Below are positions 42,004-54,636 of a stretch of 64,000 nucleotides of DNA, piece by piece. Under the pieces are notes generated by a model, which saw nothing but the letters and a program-made list of their open reading frames with translations, was not told where the DNA came from and searched no databases. How positions within the stretch are numbered: the first letter of the stretch is position 1; every line of letters begins with the position of its first letter. Origin of the DNA: Hemileia vastatrix (Eukaryota > Basidiomycota > Pucciniomycetes > Pucciniales > Zaghouaniaceae); the NCBI GenBank assembly GCA_030280995.1, contig JASXTE010000014.1:25679650-25743649 (forward strand), in the 5' to 3' direction. Made by a program: the position numbers and the translations under genes.

Positions 42004-42693
42004 ATGTCTTGCAAAGAACTTGTCGCTCTATGTGAACTCTGCGCCCGATACAAGGTACCTTGTTTAATGTCCAACCCTAATCTTCCTGGCAGGACAGCTT
42101 GCAACTTATGCCGTGTGAAAAAAGTCAAATGTAACCGGCCATTAGTTCCTTCTAAAACAAACGTATATTTAGGACCAGCAGCTCTCCCTGATCCCTCAAC
42201 TTCTAAAAAGCGATCAAAAATTCCTGTCTTCTTAAAATGAATAAGATCAAAAGCAGCTTCAAAAGTTCAATCTTCATCAGCGGATCCCGGCCTTATTTTG
42301 CTTTCACAAGATCCTAATCCTATAACGCCAGTGCCCCCAACCAACTTTGTTGAGACTATGTTTCCTGGCTCTAAATGTAAGACCCTATTATCTTACTAAA
42401 AAACTTTTAATCAAAATTGACTAAACCTATGACTTAATAACATATTTGAACTTCTAGCTGTTGAAATAACCAACACTGATGATGTTGGTAGAGTGAAGAC
42501 GGACTATATCAATCATTATCCAAATTTTCATTGCTATCTTTTTCTTGACTTTACTAATGAGTTGAAACAAAAAATGATGGCCTATTTTCAAGAAACTCCA
42601 GCTAATAACCATGAAGACCTCATGAAAAGAAGAATTTTGATGCAAAGCTTTGATAATGATGTTGAACAATTTCAAAGAAATTATCTTTTCTAA
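42004..42693 (+). pseudogene. A2 antisense ORF1: spliced Zn2Cys6 protein with one nonsense codon
   Basis: Reads against the element. Exon 1 is 42004-42376 and exon 2 is 42458-42693; the 81-bp intron (GTAAGA...CTAG) matches A1 exactly in size and phase. The cluster CELCARYKVPC ... ACNLCRVKKVKCNRP has the complete C-x2-C-x6-C-x12-C-x2-C-x6-C spacing within canonical fungal Zn2Cys6 limits, with the basic RVKKVKC typical of that family. A TGA at 42238-42240 interrupts exon 1, where A1 has a Gln codon. Exon 2 encodes the helical VKTDYINHYPNF ... LKQKMMAYFQETPA domain. Confidence 0.75.
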
Positions 42694-43279
42694 CAGTATA
42701 ACTTGATAAAATTTTGTTTTTGCTTGGTCTTCTTTAACTTTCAACATAAATGTTGTTTTCTTTCTTCTCTGGCTTGATATAACATAAAATAAAATAATAT
42801 AAATCTTGTGATGATTCCACTACTGAGAGAAAGGTTTGAATCCCTTCAGACTCCCATATACCAGTCTTCCTTCTTGTCACAGCATTGAGAGAGTGGATCT
42901 TCCTATGAGCCAAATACTCCTGATTCCAACCTCATAGGGCCCCCCACTGAGCCAAATTCTATGATTCCAATCTCGCCATAAGGTCCTCCAAGCTTCACAC
43001 CAAAAATGGCCTATTACTGAGGCACTAAAAAAAATCATTCCCTAAAACCCAACTACCATCCTAACTTCTGATTCCTTCATCACAATTTTCAAACTTTGCT
43101 ATACAGCAAACCCATAAAATACTTTTGCCAGGCTTCCAATAATAATTTCAACTTTAGACCATGTTAAAGCGCCACAAATTTCACCTAATTAACCATTATG
43201 CTTTCATTAGCATCATCACCACCTAAAATTTTAACCTCCTAAAGCTTATCAGCACCCAATTCAAGAAATGATTGAATAA
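42694..43279. other. A2 region between antisense ORF1 and the motif array
   Basis: No gene. Around 42895-43000 are the CACTGAGCC ... GCCATAAGGTCCTCCAA units also present in A1 and B. Confidence 0.55.
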
Positions 43280-43953
43280 CCAGTTTAGAGTCATAGTGGA
43301 CAGTGATAAATTAAAAGATTGAATTGAGTTATCCAAACAAGATTGAAATTCCAGTCTATAGTCTTGGTGGACCAAACATATAATCAATTGCCAGTTTATG
43401 GTCTTGGTGGACCAAAGATCATTTAGGTGCATAAATAACTTGATATATTCCTAAGTAAGGCCTAGGCTTGACCAAAGATTGAATAAATTTGATAATCCAG
43501 TTTAATGTCATAGTGGACCAAACATTTTATCGACAAGAAATCCAGTTTAAGGTCATGGTGGACCCAACAGCTTGATAATAGTCCAGTTTAGGGTCTTGGT
43601 GGACCTAACATTTGATAACACTCCAGTTTAAGGTCTTGGTGGACCTAACATTTGATTTATATAAAAAAAACCCGTCTCTGAAAATATCCATAAAATCTTG
43701 ATCATCCTTCAAATTCAGTTTAAAGTCTTGAAGGACTAACAGCTCTAATATAAAATCTTTAATGAAAGTATTGAAAATTAGCCAGTTTAAAGTCTTGGAG
43801 GACTAACAGCTCCAAAATTTGTATAAAAAAACCTTAAAGAATGTTTTGAACAGTAGCCAGTATAAAGTCTTGGAGGACTAACAGATCCAAAATATGTATA
43901 AAAAACCTTAAAGAACGTCTTGAACAGTAGCCAGTTTAAATTCTTGGAGGACT
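43280..43953 (-). repeat. A2 array of about eleven hairpin-TAAACTG motifs
   Basis: Minus-strand copies near 43280, 43351, 43391, 43497, 43542, 43582, 43622, 43717, 43781, 43859 and 43931, plus a degenerate one near 43450. Stems are GGTC/GACC and AGTC/GACT. The last few (43717-43953) have a GGAGGACT arm and form their own subset in the space where A1 carries antisense ORF2. Confidence 0.85.
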
Positions 43954-44059
43954 AAAAGCTGTCTTGAAGTAAAATCCCATAGGTATTGAGTTCTCCTAGA
44001 CCCTGTTTCCTGTATAAAATAAATGAATAAACTAAAAAAAATGAAGACTTGAAAAATAA

Positions 44060-44222
44060 AACTAAGAAATATAATAATAATTTTAATTTAATTAATTAAT
44101 TAATTAATTTTTTTTATTATTATTTTATTTTATTATTTTTTATTTATTTTTTATTTTATTTTTATTTATTTTTTAATTTAAATTTGTTTTTTTTTTTTTT
44201 TTTTTTTTAATTTAAAAAAAAA
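44060..44222. repeat. A2 A/T microsatellite
   Basis: TTAA, TTATT and a T run of over 20 bases on the plus strand, at the position matching the A1 and C2 microsatellites. Confidence 0.85.
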
Positions 44223-44394
44223 GATTTTAGAAAAGATAGTTTTGAAATAAAAGTTAAAATTTAATTTTAAAGAAAGATTAACAAAAGTGAAAAGAAAGAT
44301 AAAAAAGGTAATAAAAAAGAATTATCAAAATAAAATTTTTAAAAGATGGCCCCGTCCATTTGATGAGCCGTACCCTTGACATCATACCCACATC

Positions 44395-44806
44395 CAAGTG
44401 CAACTTGATGTGGTTACACAATTTTGAAAAATTGAAATGAAAAGAAAATAAATGAAAGTTTTTAGAAGATAATTTTTATAATGATGATCACTGGGTGGGC
44501 TCCCTCCAATTTATAAAAATGATTAGAGACCACCAGTGAGCATCACCTTTACAATAGTTCATAATATATATTAAAGAAAAGAAATCACAATCTAACATAA
44601 AAAAAAAAATCAAAATCAAAATAAAATAAAAAGAATCTTGAATCCGGCGTTGAGAGCGGTGTCTCTTGATTCGTTCCAGTTTATAGTCTTAGTGGACTTT
44701 CTATAATTAAAAGACAAAGCCAGGATTCAACTAGAAACAGGGAAAATTTTGGAAACGAACATTATGGGGTAATTGTGTATAGAGCAGCCAGCCCATCAAT
44801 TACCCC
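44395..44806 (-). other. A2 3' hairpin module
   Basis: Contains the same three hairpins as A1: CACATC stem (about 44390-44415), TCACTGGTGG stem (about 44484-44545), the GGGGTAATTG / CAATTACCCC hairpin (44766-44806), and a single AGTC/GACT motif at 44676-44699. No protein-coding gene between 43954 and 45157. Confidence 0.65.
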
Positions 44807-45017
44807 CACACTTGCCAATATTAAATTAAGAAGTTTCCCCTGTGAACACTTCTTCCAATAAATTTTAAAAAATTTTCCAACACTATCTTCACCCATATTT
44901 TAAGAATTTTAAGTTTTTGAAAATTTCAAAGAAGGTCTTCTTGAATTTTGTTAAGTTTCATCATAGTTTCGTCGCCCATATACAGTGCAACGATAGTAAA
45001 GTATTTTGATAAAAAGA

Positions 45018-45182
45018 AGATAGTTTATCCTCGTTGCGGAGGTCATCATAAAATTTCGTTGATATCATAGTTTATCCTTGTTGCGGAGGTATCCATAAAA
45101 TTTCATAAATGTCATAGTTTATCCTCATTGCGGAGGTTAATAAAATTTTTATAAACATCATAGTTTATCCTCATTGCGGAGG
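45018..45182 (-). repeat. Four hairpin-TAAACTA motifs at the end of A2 pol
   Basis: Minus-strand CCTC, CGCAA(T/C/G), GAGG, ATAAACTAT copies near 45018, 45065, 45113 and 45160. A1 has three. Confidence 0.85.
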
Positions 45183-48100
45183 AAGACTTTGGCACTCCTG
45201 GTGCCTCTAGGATAGAACCGTTTCACTTGATCGGCCGGTACCCTCTTCTTCATTACTACTCCATCCAACTCTTCTAACACATATGAACCGCCGGAAACTT
45301 GCTCCTTGATTTTATACGGTCCATTGAACCTATCTGCAAACATCTTTCCCCACTGACTTTCCAAACTCCTATTTTACACCAGGACCATATCATCTGGGTT
45401 CAAAGGTTTCCTTAATCGATGTGCCAACCTCTCATCCCAATATCTAACTGATTGATTTCTGATCTTCATCATCCGCGAATATGCCTTTTCTAAATATTCT
45501 TCTTTCTTTTCTAGCTGCATCATTCTTGCACACAATAATTCATCAGTAGTTTTGACCATATCCCAGTCAACTCCAAGATATGATTCAGCTTCTAATTCAA
45601 CCGGTAAAACTGATTTCTGTCCAAAAACAAGTTCATAAGGTGAAAATCCGGTAGTCCTTTTGGCAGTGATTTGATCAGCAAATAATACTAAAGGTAAATA
45701 GTGCCTCCACTTTTCAGCACTTGTCCCACACATTTTAACTAAAGCATCCTTAATAACTTGATGCCCTCTTTCAACCATGCCTTCAGCTTCAGGATAATAT
45801 GGGGTTGCTACCCTAACCTTTGATCCAACTTTCAATACGGCCTCTTTAAACTCTGTCCCAAATTCAGGACCTCCATCTACCGTTACCAACTTCATCACCC
45901 CATACCTATATACCCACTTATTCAAAAAAAATTCTGCCAAATTTTTGGCAGTTAAATTAATAAGAGGTGCTGCCTCTACCCAACCAGATAAATCATCTCT
46001 GGCGACAATTAAATATTTATACCGTCCCTCTTTAATATGAACGGCATCTAAACTAACTCTCCCAAAGAGCGTATATTCACCGGTCGCGCGTCCAGGTTCT
46101 TTTGGCCTTAAATAACTTTGTCTTTGAAATTCTTCGCATGACTGAACCCACTGTTTAACAGCCATCTTCATGCCAGGTCACCAAAATCGATCAGAAATTC
46201 TTCTAAACGTTTCTCCGACGCCTCTATGCCCGAGATCTTCATGCAGTGATTTCAAAACTAATTCTTGCCCCTTCTGTTGAGTTATAACTACTTGAGGATT
46301 TGGATACCTTCTCCTCATTAAACTTCAACAAGATAGGTAAAATGTAGATGACTTCCTCTTGATAGCCACCCATTCATCGTCTTCACAATCTTCTGGCCTC
46401 TCTAAATCAACAAATATTTGACTAACAAAAAATAAAAACCAGTCTGACCCCAGACTTCATCTTGAAAATCGATTAATATTACATCAATAGGGACTTCTCT
46501 ATCACCAATATCACCTGCACATGAATGAGCCAATAATCGTTGACCCCTAAATAAATCTTTAATCGAGCTGTGTCGACGTTTTTCTTCTGAACCTTTGGAT
46601 CCTTCTTAAACCGTATTTGAAAATACCTCTTTCTCTTTATCCACCATTTTATTTAAATTCTCTAATTCTCCAACATATACACCATTCCTTAACTTACTAC
46701 TATCCCACACTACAATCCATCTTCCTCTACATACACCACATCTTCTTCTACCTCCTTTCTACCGAATTTATCTACACCTTTTCCAACACCTTCATTAACA
46801 TAAAAACTATTTTCCAGTTTATCCTCTTGGTGGAGGTCATCATCACCATAATCCAAACACAATAGTCCTGCCAGTTTAACCTCATGGGGGAGGTATGGAA
46901 AGTCTTCAGCTCCTTTAGTGCTGGCTTTGATAATAGGTATATCTTCATCGAACTCTTCTCAGTCTGAATCTTCTTCAGTGGGTGGTCTTCTTGATAAACC
47001 ATCTGGCATAGTAAAAGTTTTGCCAGGCTTATGAACTAAATCGAAGAAAAATTTTTGAATAAAAGCTACCCATCTCGTCATGGGTGTGTTCGGTAAACTT
47101 GGGGAATTAATCATCTGGATTAACAATTTCGCATCCACTTGCAACTCAAAATGTTGCCCCCACAAAATATGCTGAAGTTTCTTCAGTATTTTCGCCACAC
47201 CACATAATTCCAATTTTGGTTGAGAATATCTTGATTCGACCTCAGTAAATACTACAGATTCATACCTAACTGGCCTGATGTAACCAGCTTTATCCATCTG
47301 AGACAAAACCGCCCCAGCTGCAACCTGACTTGAATCAACTGCTAAATAAATTCTACCAGCATCTTTTCCATAATCCAACTTGTGCAGGACTAAATCCTTC
47401 ACCACAACCTCCTTCAACTTCACAAACACCTTCTCACACTCTTCATCCCACTCCCAGTCTGCATCCTTTCTCTTTAACTGTCTCAATGGAGCTGCCAATG
47501 AAGAAAAGTCCTTAATAAACATTCTAACATATACACAAATGCCTAAAAAACCTCTGACTTCTGTCGTATTTTTGGGTCTTGGCCAGGACTGAATTTTGTT
47601 AACTTTCTTCTTGGACATAATCCTACCCTCTCTACATACCACATGGCCTAATATTTCTAAGGCTGGCACACAACATGAAAATTTTGAACCTGAAATAGTT
47701 AAACCAGCCTCTTCAATTCGAAACAAGATTCTTTCTAAAGTAATTGCAAACTCCCAAATGAATTTGCGTATCCCGGGATTCTCTTCCAACACCTGGTTAT
47801 CATAGTTGGTTGTTGGTCCCTTAATTCCTCCATCATCTATAAAGATTCCAGCATATTGTGGAATTTTGTCTTGAAGGATCCAAGCCATCTGAGCTTGATA
47901 AACTGCAACCAAATTTTTTGCTCCTTGAGGTAATCTTGTTAACTGTAAACGTCCTAGTGGCGTATCGAATGTAGTGAGAGGCCTTGAGTCCGGATGTAAC
48001 TCTCTCTCATCATATCCACCCATAATATCTCCCAAACCATAACACAATCTCCCTGCAAACGCTTCAACAAACTCCTCAGCACTAGGTGGTATCCCAGCAT

Positions 48101-49412
48101 CCTTTATTGTAACCCTATTTAATTCCCTAAGATCATGAACAACTCTAAGCTTGCCATTTGGTTTCTTGATACAAAATACCGGACTAGAACAACTTGACGT
48201 TGATTGCTCAAACAGTCCAGTGCGTATCCGTTCTCTGACAACTTCAATATATGCTTCTTTTAATGAAGCCGGAATAGGAATCGGTTTCTGCTGCCACGGT
48301 TCATGACATACCACAGGAATCTTGTAAGGCTCTCCATAGGAATGCTTCAACACACCCCTCTCCTCTTCTACAAAAGCAATGGCCTTCTCTCGCTTGACCA
48401 TCACATCCAACAACAAGTTCTTCTCTTCTCCAGACAACCAACCATCAGGTCCAAAATTAACAACACCCAGTCTCTCAAAAGTGATTCTTGACATCTCAGA
48501 AAATTCAGGCGGATTTTTACCAAGGGGCTTTCATAAGGATCTCTTGATAACCTTGGTCTTCTCAAAGGTGGATTCAATTCAGCAGGTAGCGGTTCATTAA
48601 TAGGTTGAACTTTATTTGCTACCTTCTTATATTTGGCTGCGCCCACATCTAAATAAACTTGAGGTAAAACAGTTACTTTTGTATCGCCATTACATATTTC
48701 ATCAAATGAATCTTCTTCATCGCCTGAATCGGAATAAGAAAAATTAGAAAAATATTTTATTTCATTTTTAAATTTTTACCCTTTTCTCCTTTCCCTCGTC
48801 TAATTTATAAACAGATTTTCCAACAACTTCGCTTCCCTTATCCAACAGTAAATCACCCATAATGAATGTTGGAAGTTTAACCTCTTGCTGGAGGACTGGA
48901 ATTGAATTTTCACAAAAATTATTTTTTTGAGTTTTAATTATACTGAGATTTTTTATTGGATTTTGATGTGATTTTTGCAGTTTACCCTCTTGCTGGAGGT
49001 CCATAATAGAAGGAGATAATTGCAGTTTAACCTCTTGCTGGAGGTCCAGAATTGAATTTTCACAAAAGTTATTTTTTTGAGTTTTAATTATACCGAGATT
49101 TTTTATCAGGTTTCAATGAGATAATTGCAGTTTACCCTCTTGCTGGAGTTCATCAAACATACCCTTCCAATTTTTATCCAACCTAATTTGGTCCATTTTG
49201 CCTTTTTCACCATTTTTAAATTTAATAGAAAAACAGGGTAAATCCAATAAACATATAGAAAAGTCTAAAACGTATTTGCACTCCAAAGTAATATTAACAG
49301 AAAATAATTGAGAATCCACTTGAATTATCTCCAATTGAGCTGACCTATTGCAATCCGGGATCTCATCCTAAGGAGAGATTACAACATTTGAGTGATAAGC
49401 CCCTGCTACCCC
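45158..49412 (-). pseudogene. pol: A2 pol: RT, RNase H and integrase with a few lesions
   Basis: From the slippery site leftward: linker with LQQE-KL repeats; RT-RNase H open for 511 codons (48494-46959) including catalytic FIDDGG; a stop near 46959; hairpin motifs near 46871 and 46815. A one-base loss lies near 46712 and a TAA at 46606-46608 is shared with A1. In the integrase a TGG to TGA change kills FWWPG near 46180; DAVHIKEG, VDGGPEFG and AEGMVERGH are otherwise intact. A TAA lies near 45373. Roughly 97% identical to A1 by eye. Confidence 0.9.
48870..49150 (-). repeat. Expanded linker repeats in A2 (four hairpin motifs)
   Basis: Motifs near 49127, 49021, 48980 and 48876. A unit of about 110 bp encoding SHQN-IKNLSIIKTQKNNFCENSI is present twice in A2 and once in A1, so the linker varies by tandem duplication. 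Confidence 0.75.
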
Positions 49413-52094
49413 AAAAAATGAGGGCATCCATCCCTTCCCAACAAACATAATTCACCAGAAGCCGTCCGTTTAATATGCAGCATCTTGGTGCAAACACAAC
49501 ACTGGCACAGAGTAGTAATCCCTGGCCATGTTTCCCAACCTTCGTCTCCAGGAGGCGCTAACCGCATATGTAACCTCCGCATATCTTCACCAGTGATTTC
49601 CAAAATAATACCCATGCCATCTTGATACCCTATCCTGGCCTCAAAATCCATCAAAAAAGGACCACCAAGAACAGTTTTGACTGCTCCTCTGGCCACATAA
49701 AAGTGAACCTTACCAACAGATCCACCAATGCCTAACCTGACATGCTCAGCTGTACCCATCAGCTCTGTTGAATGCCCTCCAATACCTCTGAGGTTTCCCC
49801 CAGTCCCACTTTTAATTGGCAAGCCTATACTCGTCGCTTGCTCCAATGAAATTAAATTAATTTGAGACCCTGAATCGACCAAGGCCTTTACTTCTTTACC
49901 GTTAAGAGTTACCACCAGGTAACCCAGGGGAGCGGAAAAATGTGTATCTACATCTTCCCCAAACTTTTCATCATTTTCACAAATATATTCCACCTCTCCA
50001 GTGGAAACCCGAAACCTCGTCAAATGCTTCTTTTGCTTTTCAGCAAGCGCTGGACTAATCTTAAATAACTCCCCCAAATATAAGGGAATCTGCAGTTGAT
50101 TCACCCTATTCAAAACTGCGTCCATCGCATTAGCTTGACCAGAAACTACTGGCCGCTCAAACTGGACCTTTGATTTAAAAACCTTGGCCTGGGTACCTCT
50201 TGAGGTCCAAACGAGCCATCTTCACCCCCCATTATAACATCTTCACTTTCTATAACCCTAACTCCGTCACCAGCTTCTTGCACTAAACCTGATCCATCGC
50301 TAGTCCTTCTTACTCCCTCCATTGGGATGGGACCGCTAAAACTTGGTCTGGGTAGAGACGCCAACGGTACATCCTCCTCAGAGTCCGAATCATCCTCTGG
50401 CATAGGCTCACCATTTAAATCAAACTTGCCATAACTAGGGGGCCCCATATCAGTAATTCCCTTCTGCATTTTATATAATTTGTCCTAAGAGTAAGGGTTC
50501 AATTTGTTGACGGCAGTTTGAGCACTAGAATTCTTGTCCTTAGAGTAAGGGTTCACTTTGTTATTGGCCTTGCCAGGATTAGCCCTCAATTGGCTCTGAA
50601 TGCTACTCTTTGCCTTAGTAGCAGCTTCTCTTCTAGCAGCATTAACATCGTATTTGCCAGCCATACAGCTACCCTCAACCTGGGCAACGGTCGCCAGCTC
50701 TAAACCTCCAAAAGAAGTAGAAAATGTGGCTTTACTGACCTCTTTCTCCTTGCCCTTGTCAGCTTTACCACCATTACCATTACCATTACCATTTTTGCCA
50801 CCCTTGGCATTAACATCTTCATCCGTCACCTCTTCAAATCTGGCTCTCCTTTCAGCCGTTAAACTTCTTCTGACCAAATCAGAAGGAGACTGTCCATCAC
50901 TGGGCTTGATGAACGAACCATCAGGAAATTTATAAACTTTACCATCAAATAAAACTCGCCCAGCATCCATATCCTTATCAAGTGCAAAACAAACTGTTGC
51001 TCTGTGCCCCCTCCTATTACAATAGGAGCACACCTTTGGCTCACATAGCCACCTCTATATCCATTACTACCACCATTCCCACCATTTCTCCTATTGCCTG
51101 GGAAGCGGTTACCATTATTATTGCCATTATAATTTCGACGTTCATAGCCTCTAGATTGATAAGAAGTCGACGTCGACAAAGAAGCGATTGGGGCCTTGTT
51201 AGCCTTCTGGTTTTCTTGAACAAATATTTTTAATTGTTTAGTTAAATCGGCCAAATGATCAACCATCTTATTATCTACATTGCCCTCAACTTTAGCAGCA
51301 GGTAATCCCATTTGTGCCTTCTTGGCCTCCTGGGATTTGAACATAATATTGTTGTTTTTGGCCAAAACTTCGCTAACCTTGCTAAAATATTGAGTGCATG
51401 ACTCTTGATATTTGTCCAACGCGAATAACTTTAGATGGGCTTGAATGTTGTCCTTGATAACCTCCAGAGCCGGCAGTTTCTGCTCACCATTAGGCAGTTC
51501 CTTCATCAAATATCTTCTTGAAAGATCCTTCAAGACGTCCATTCGAATATCCCTGCTGCATGCTGTCCATAACAAATCTTTTGCTTGGTTCTCATCCACT
51601 AACTCGTCCACCAGTATGAGATATTCCACCACTTCATCAAACTGAACACAGAGCTTTTTGAAGTCAGCCATAGAAGAAACACCACCTTTTGCTTGCCAGT
51701 CTCCAACAATTTTATTGAGGTCCATCATAGTAAACCTAACACCCCATCTATCAACCATAGCTTTAGAAAGCTTAACCCAATCCTTGTCCTTAAATGCCTG
51801 CATAGCAATAACCTCTTTTTCCACCTCCCTATTAGCAATAAAAAACCTAACTTGCTTCACCATATCCACATGAGAAGCACCATCAACAGCAGCAGCAGCT
51901 TCATACCTGCTAATGAACCATTTAACCTCCTCCCCATCAAACATTGGGCCATCCCAAGAAACAATCCTAACAGAGGGAGTAAGAGGGTTAGAAGATCCAG
52001 AAGCAACTTCAGAAGAAGACATCTCAATATGTAATGAAAGCGTTAACAATCGATAAAATAACAAGCCTCTTGCAGGCCAATAACAAAAATCCAA
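49406..52094 (-). pseudogene. gag: A2 gag-protease with two frameshifts and one stop
   Basis: Starts as A1 (Met at 52022, MSSSEVASGSS, preferred). Capsid region intact; a one-base loss near 51045 shifts the frame just before the zinc knuckle CSYCNRRGHRATVC. A TAG lies near 50485 in NPYS-KD; a one-base loss near 50195 follows. The protease ALVDSGSQINLIS is intact (near 49875). It contains the acidic DSDSEED segment missing in A1. Slippery site at 49412-49418. Confidence 0.9.
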
Positions 52095-52180
52095 TTAGAG
52101 TTCCAGAAAATAAGCCTCTTTCAGGCTAATAACGTTCTTGATCCAAGTAAGTCTTTAAAGAAAGCTAGAGAAATCGTACC

Positions 52181-52197
52181 TCATGTTGGGCGCCAAC
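52181..52197 (-). promoter_or_regulatory. A2 primer-binding site
   Basis: Minus strand GTTGGCGCCCAACATGA, adjacent to the 5' LTR. Confidence 0.8.
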
Positions 52198-53305
52198 TAT
52201 GGTAAGGTAAACTCTTACAGTCGCCTTGCTATAAGCAGAATCCGGAGGAGATATGTGGATTTAGCTGAAAACCCCGTCCTTCCAATAAAATAACAAAATG
52301 GGAATTCTAAATCACTAAGCTAACCAGTCTACTTGGATCTGATTAATAAAAAATAATGAAACTCTAAAATATTTAACGCTTATTGAGATTAAATGATCGT
52401 GGCTGTTGATAAAGAAATACTGATAACAACAATTAAGGTGTACCAGTGAAAGATCTGAAAAGATTGACTTTTATGTTTTTATAATAATTTGAATTTTTAT
52501 GAGACAGAAATAATCAAGTCCCAGTGATGAAGACCTTTCTAAAGATACACTGTATGAAGTGTTATTTTAATTGTTGAGTAGTATTTCTAAAATGTTATAT
52601 ATAAAATATAAAGTTATAAGGGTATTACGAATTTATTTAATTTGTTGAGTAATAAAAAATGAGACCGTGGTGGTTAAATATTAAGCTGTATGATGTTCCT
52701 CCTTCTCAATTTCGAGTTTGAGAGGCGCTTAAGTATTCCTAGTCACGTGCCTAAGTTTTCCCCTCCTGAGCTCTCCCAGAGTCAATCCGGAGTCCGTACG
52801 TAGTCAAAACGGAGTCCATCCGGAGTCCGTCTGGACTTCGGGACTCAATTAGAACCTTAAAAACTATAATAAAAAATCTATAAAAATTACACATAATAGA
52901 GCTACTTCCCATTTATATTCCAAACTCATTTCGTAGTCTGTTCAGCTCTAATTACCCCCTAAAAATTCATCAAAGTTAAGTAATTTTCTGAAAACGTAAA
53001 TATTTCTATAAAACTTTAAAATTCATTTAAAAATATAAGAAAAATAGTAAAAATTATGGAAAAATTTCCCAAGGTTCTTGAGTAACTCGACTTGATACTA
53101 ATAAACTTTTAAGACCGTAAAAATAAGTTTTCTCTGTAAAATAAATTGTTTTTGTGTAGGCATTCGCTCGTGACCAATTTCTTCATATTTAAAACTCAAA
53201 TAAATTAAATAAAACCCTTTTATATAAAAATAATAACACCAATCTTGCACGCCGTAATAACTCTATTTACGTACTTAGGTGCCATACTAAACTTTAGGCA
53301 CCACA
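52198..53305 (-). repeat. A2 5' LTR
   Basis: 1108 bp, about 99% identical to the A1 5' LTR. Contains the GGACTCCG repeat block (52785-52845). Confidence 0.93.
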
Positions 53306-53379
53306 CCGCCAAGTGCGGAGGACTTTTTGGAAACTTTTTCTGGAAGGGTATGTTATGGTTTGGGAGATATTATGGGGGG
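53306..53379 (+). pseudogene. pol: C2 pol fragment (RT) between A2 and solo LTR B
   Basis: CCGCCAAGTGCGGAGG..., encoding PPSAEDFLETFSGRVCYGLG and DIMGG. The first four bases are the A2 target duplication. Confidence 0.88.
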
Positions 53380-54636
53380 TGTGGAATTCCAAATCTGGGT
53401 AGGCTACTTAGGTGAAAATTTGATTGAACTTTGGTTGAAAAAAAATCATGGTGTTAGCAGGTGTTAATTTGTATGAAGGGAGTTAACAGGAATTTTTTTT
53501 GGGTGGATTTATGGTGATTTTTTGGAGGATTTATGGTGATTTTTTTTGGAGGATTCATGGTGATTTGGAATGGATATATGTTGGTATTCCTATTGTTATT
53601 TGATGGTTTCATGGATTGGGTATTGGTTTTACTGGATTTTCTAGGGCTCTCTTAGTATTTTTAGTGGATGCAGTGTGCTCATGGAGCTTCCATTTTTTTC
53701 CAGTGCACCCTGGTGCGCTCCGGTTCTCTCCGGTGATTTTCTGGAGCAAATGCGAAGTCACTGTGGAAAATTTAGTCATTGTGGCAAAGTTTGGTCATTG
53801 GTGCAAAAAGTCTATGCACTGTGGAAAGGTTTGGTCACTGCATAAAATTCTTGGCACTGTGGCAAAGTTTGGTCACTTTAGAAAAGTCTGTTCACCAGTG
53901 AAAAGTTTGGTCACTGTGAAAAGTTTGGTCACTGTGCCAAAAGTTTGGCTATTGTGGCAAAATTTGGTTAAAAAGTTATTATGCTTACTAGATCAATAGT
54001 TTATTGTAAATCATATGCATGTAGGGTATTGTTGGAAAGGTCTGGAGCAGGAGAATCATATGGGGAGGGGAGAATATTAGTCTTATACATGTTTTTTGTC
54101 TTTTAGTTTTGATAATAAGGGTCTTTTTTGATAATTAACAATATTTAACATATAACAACAATGGAAATAAAAAAATATCAACATATAGGGTACCATTGGA
54201 TAGCTCTCATCTGGGGTGACTAAAATTTATTTCTTTTCATATAAAATTTATAAAATATAAATATAATAAAGAAAACTCTTTAATTTTGGTGGGAAACTGG
54301 GTAAATCTGGGGCAGACCTTAAATAAGGCACCTTTGAACAGATCATCCCAAGGGTAGTTTCTGGGGTTCTTTACTGAACTTTTCAGTCTCTGGGGTAAGT
54401 TTATGTGGCTTGTTCTAAGTATTTGCTGTGACTGGTATCAGTGTAATCTGGTATTAGGTTTCCAACACTTTCAAAGTCTTTCTCTCAGATTTTCAACTTA
54501 TCCAACTCTTCAAGCAGATCTTCAAGCTTAGTTAATTGTATCTTACATTTACTTAGAGGGACAGGGATTTCTTTTTGTTTTTCCAACTCCCTTGGATTCT
54601 GCCTGCAGCAAGGTGACTGTAGTAGTCTACTCTACA
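53380..54636 (+). repeat. Solo LTR of family B inside C2 RT
   Basis: 1257 bp, TGTGGAATTCC ... CTCTACA. Flanks GGGG (53376-53379) and GCGG (54637-54640) look like a 4-bp duplication with one mutation; removing the LTR restores RT codons for MGGYDE. A CAGTGACCAAACTTT-type minisatellite lies at about 53740-53970. Confidence 0.88.

Larger units (their letters stand above)
40794..53305 (-). mobile_element. Element A2: 12.5-kb Ty3/gypsy element (minus strand), sister of A1
   Basis: LTRs at 40794-41880 (3') and 52198-53305 (5'). A 4-bp duplication CCGC flanks it (40790-40793 and 53306-53309) and removing the element restores the RT codons GMPPSAEDF. Same gene order as A1 except that antisense ORF2 is absent. 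Gag and pol carry a few stops and single-base deletions, fewer than A1. Confidence 0.94.
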
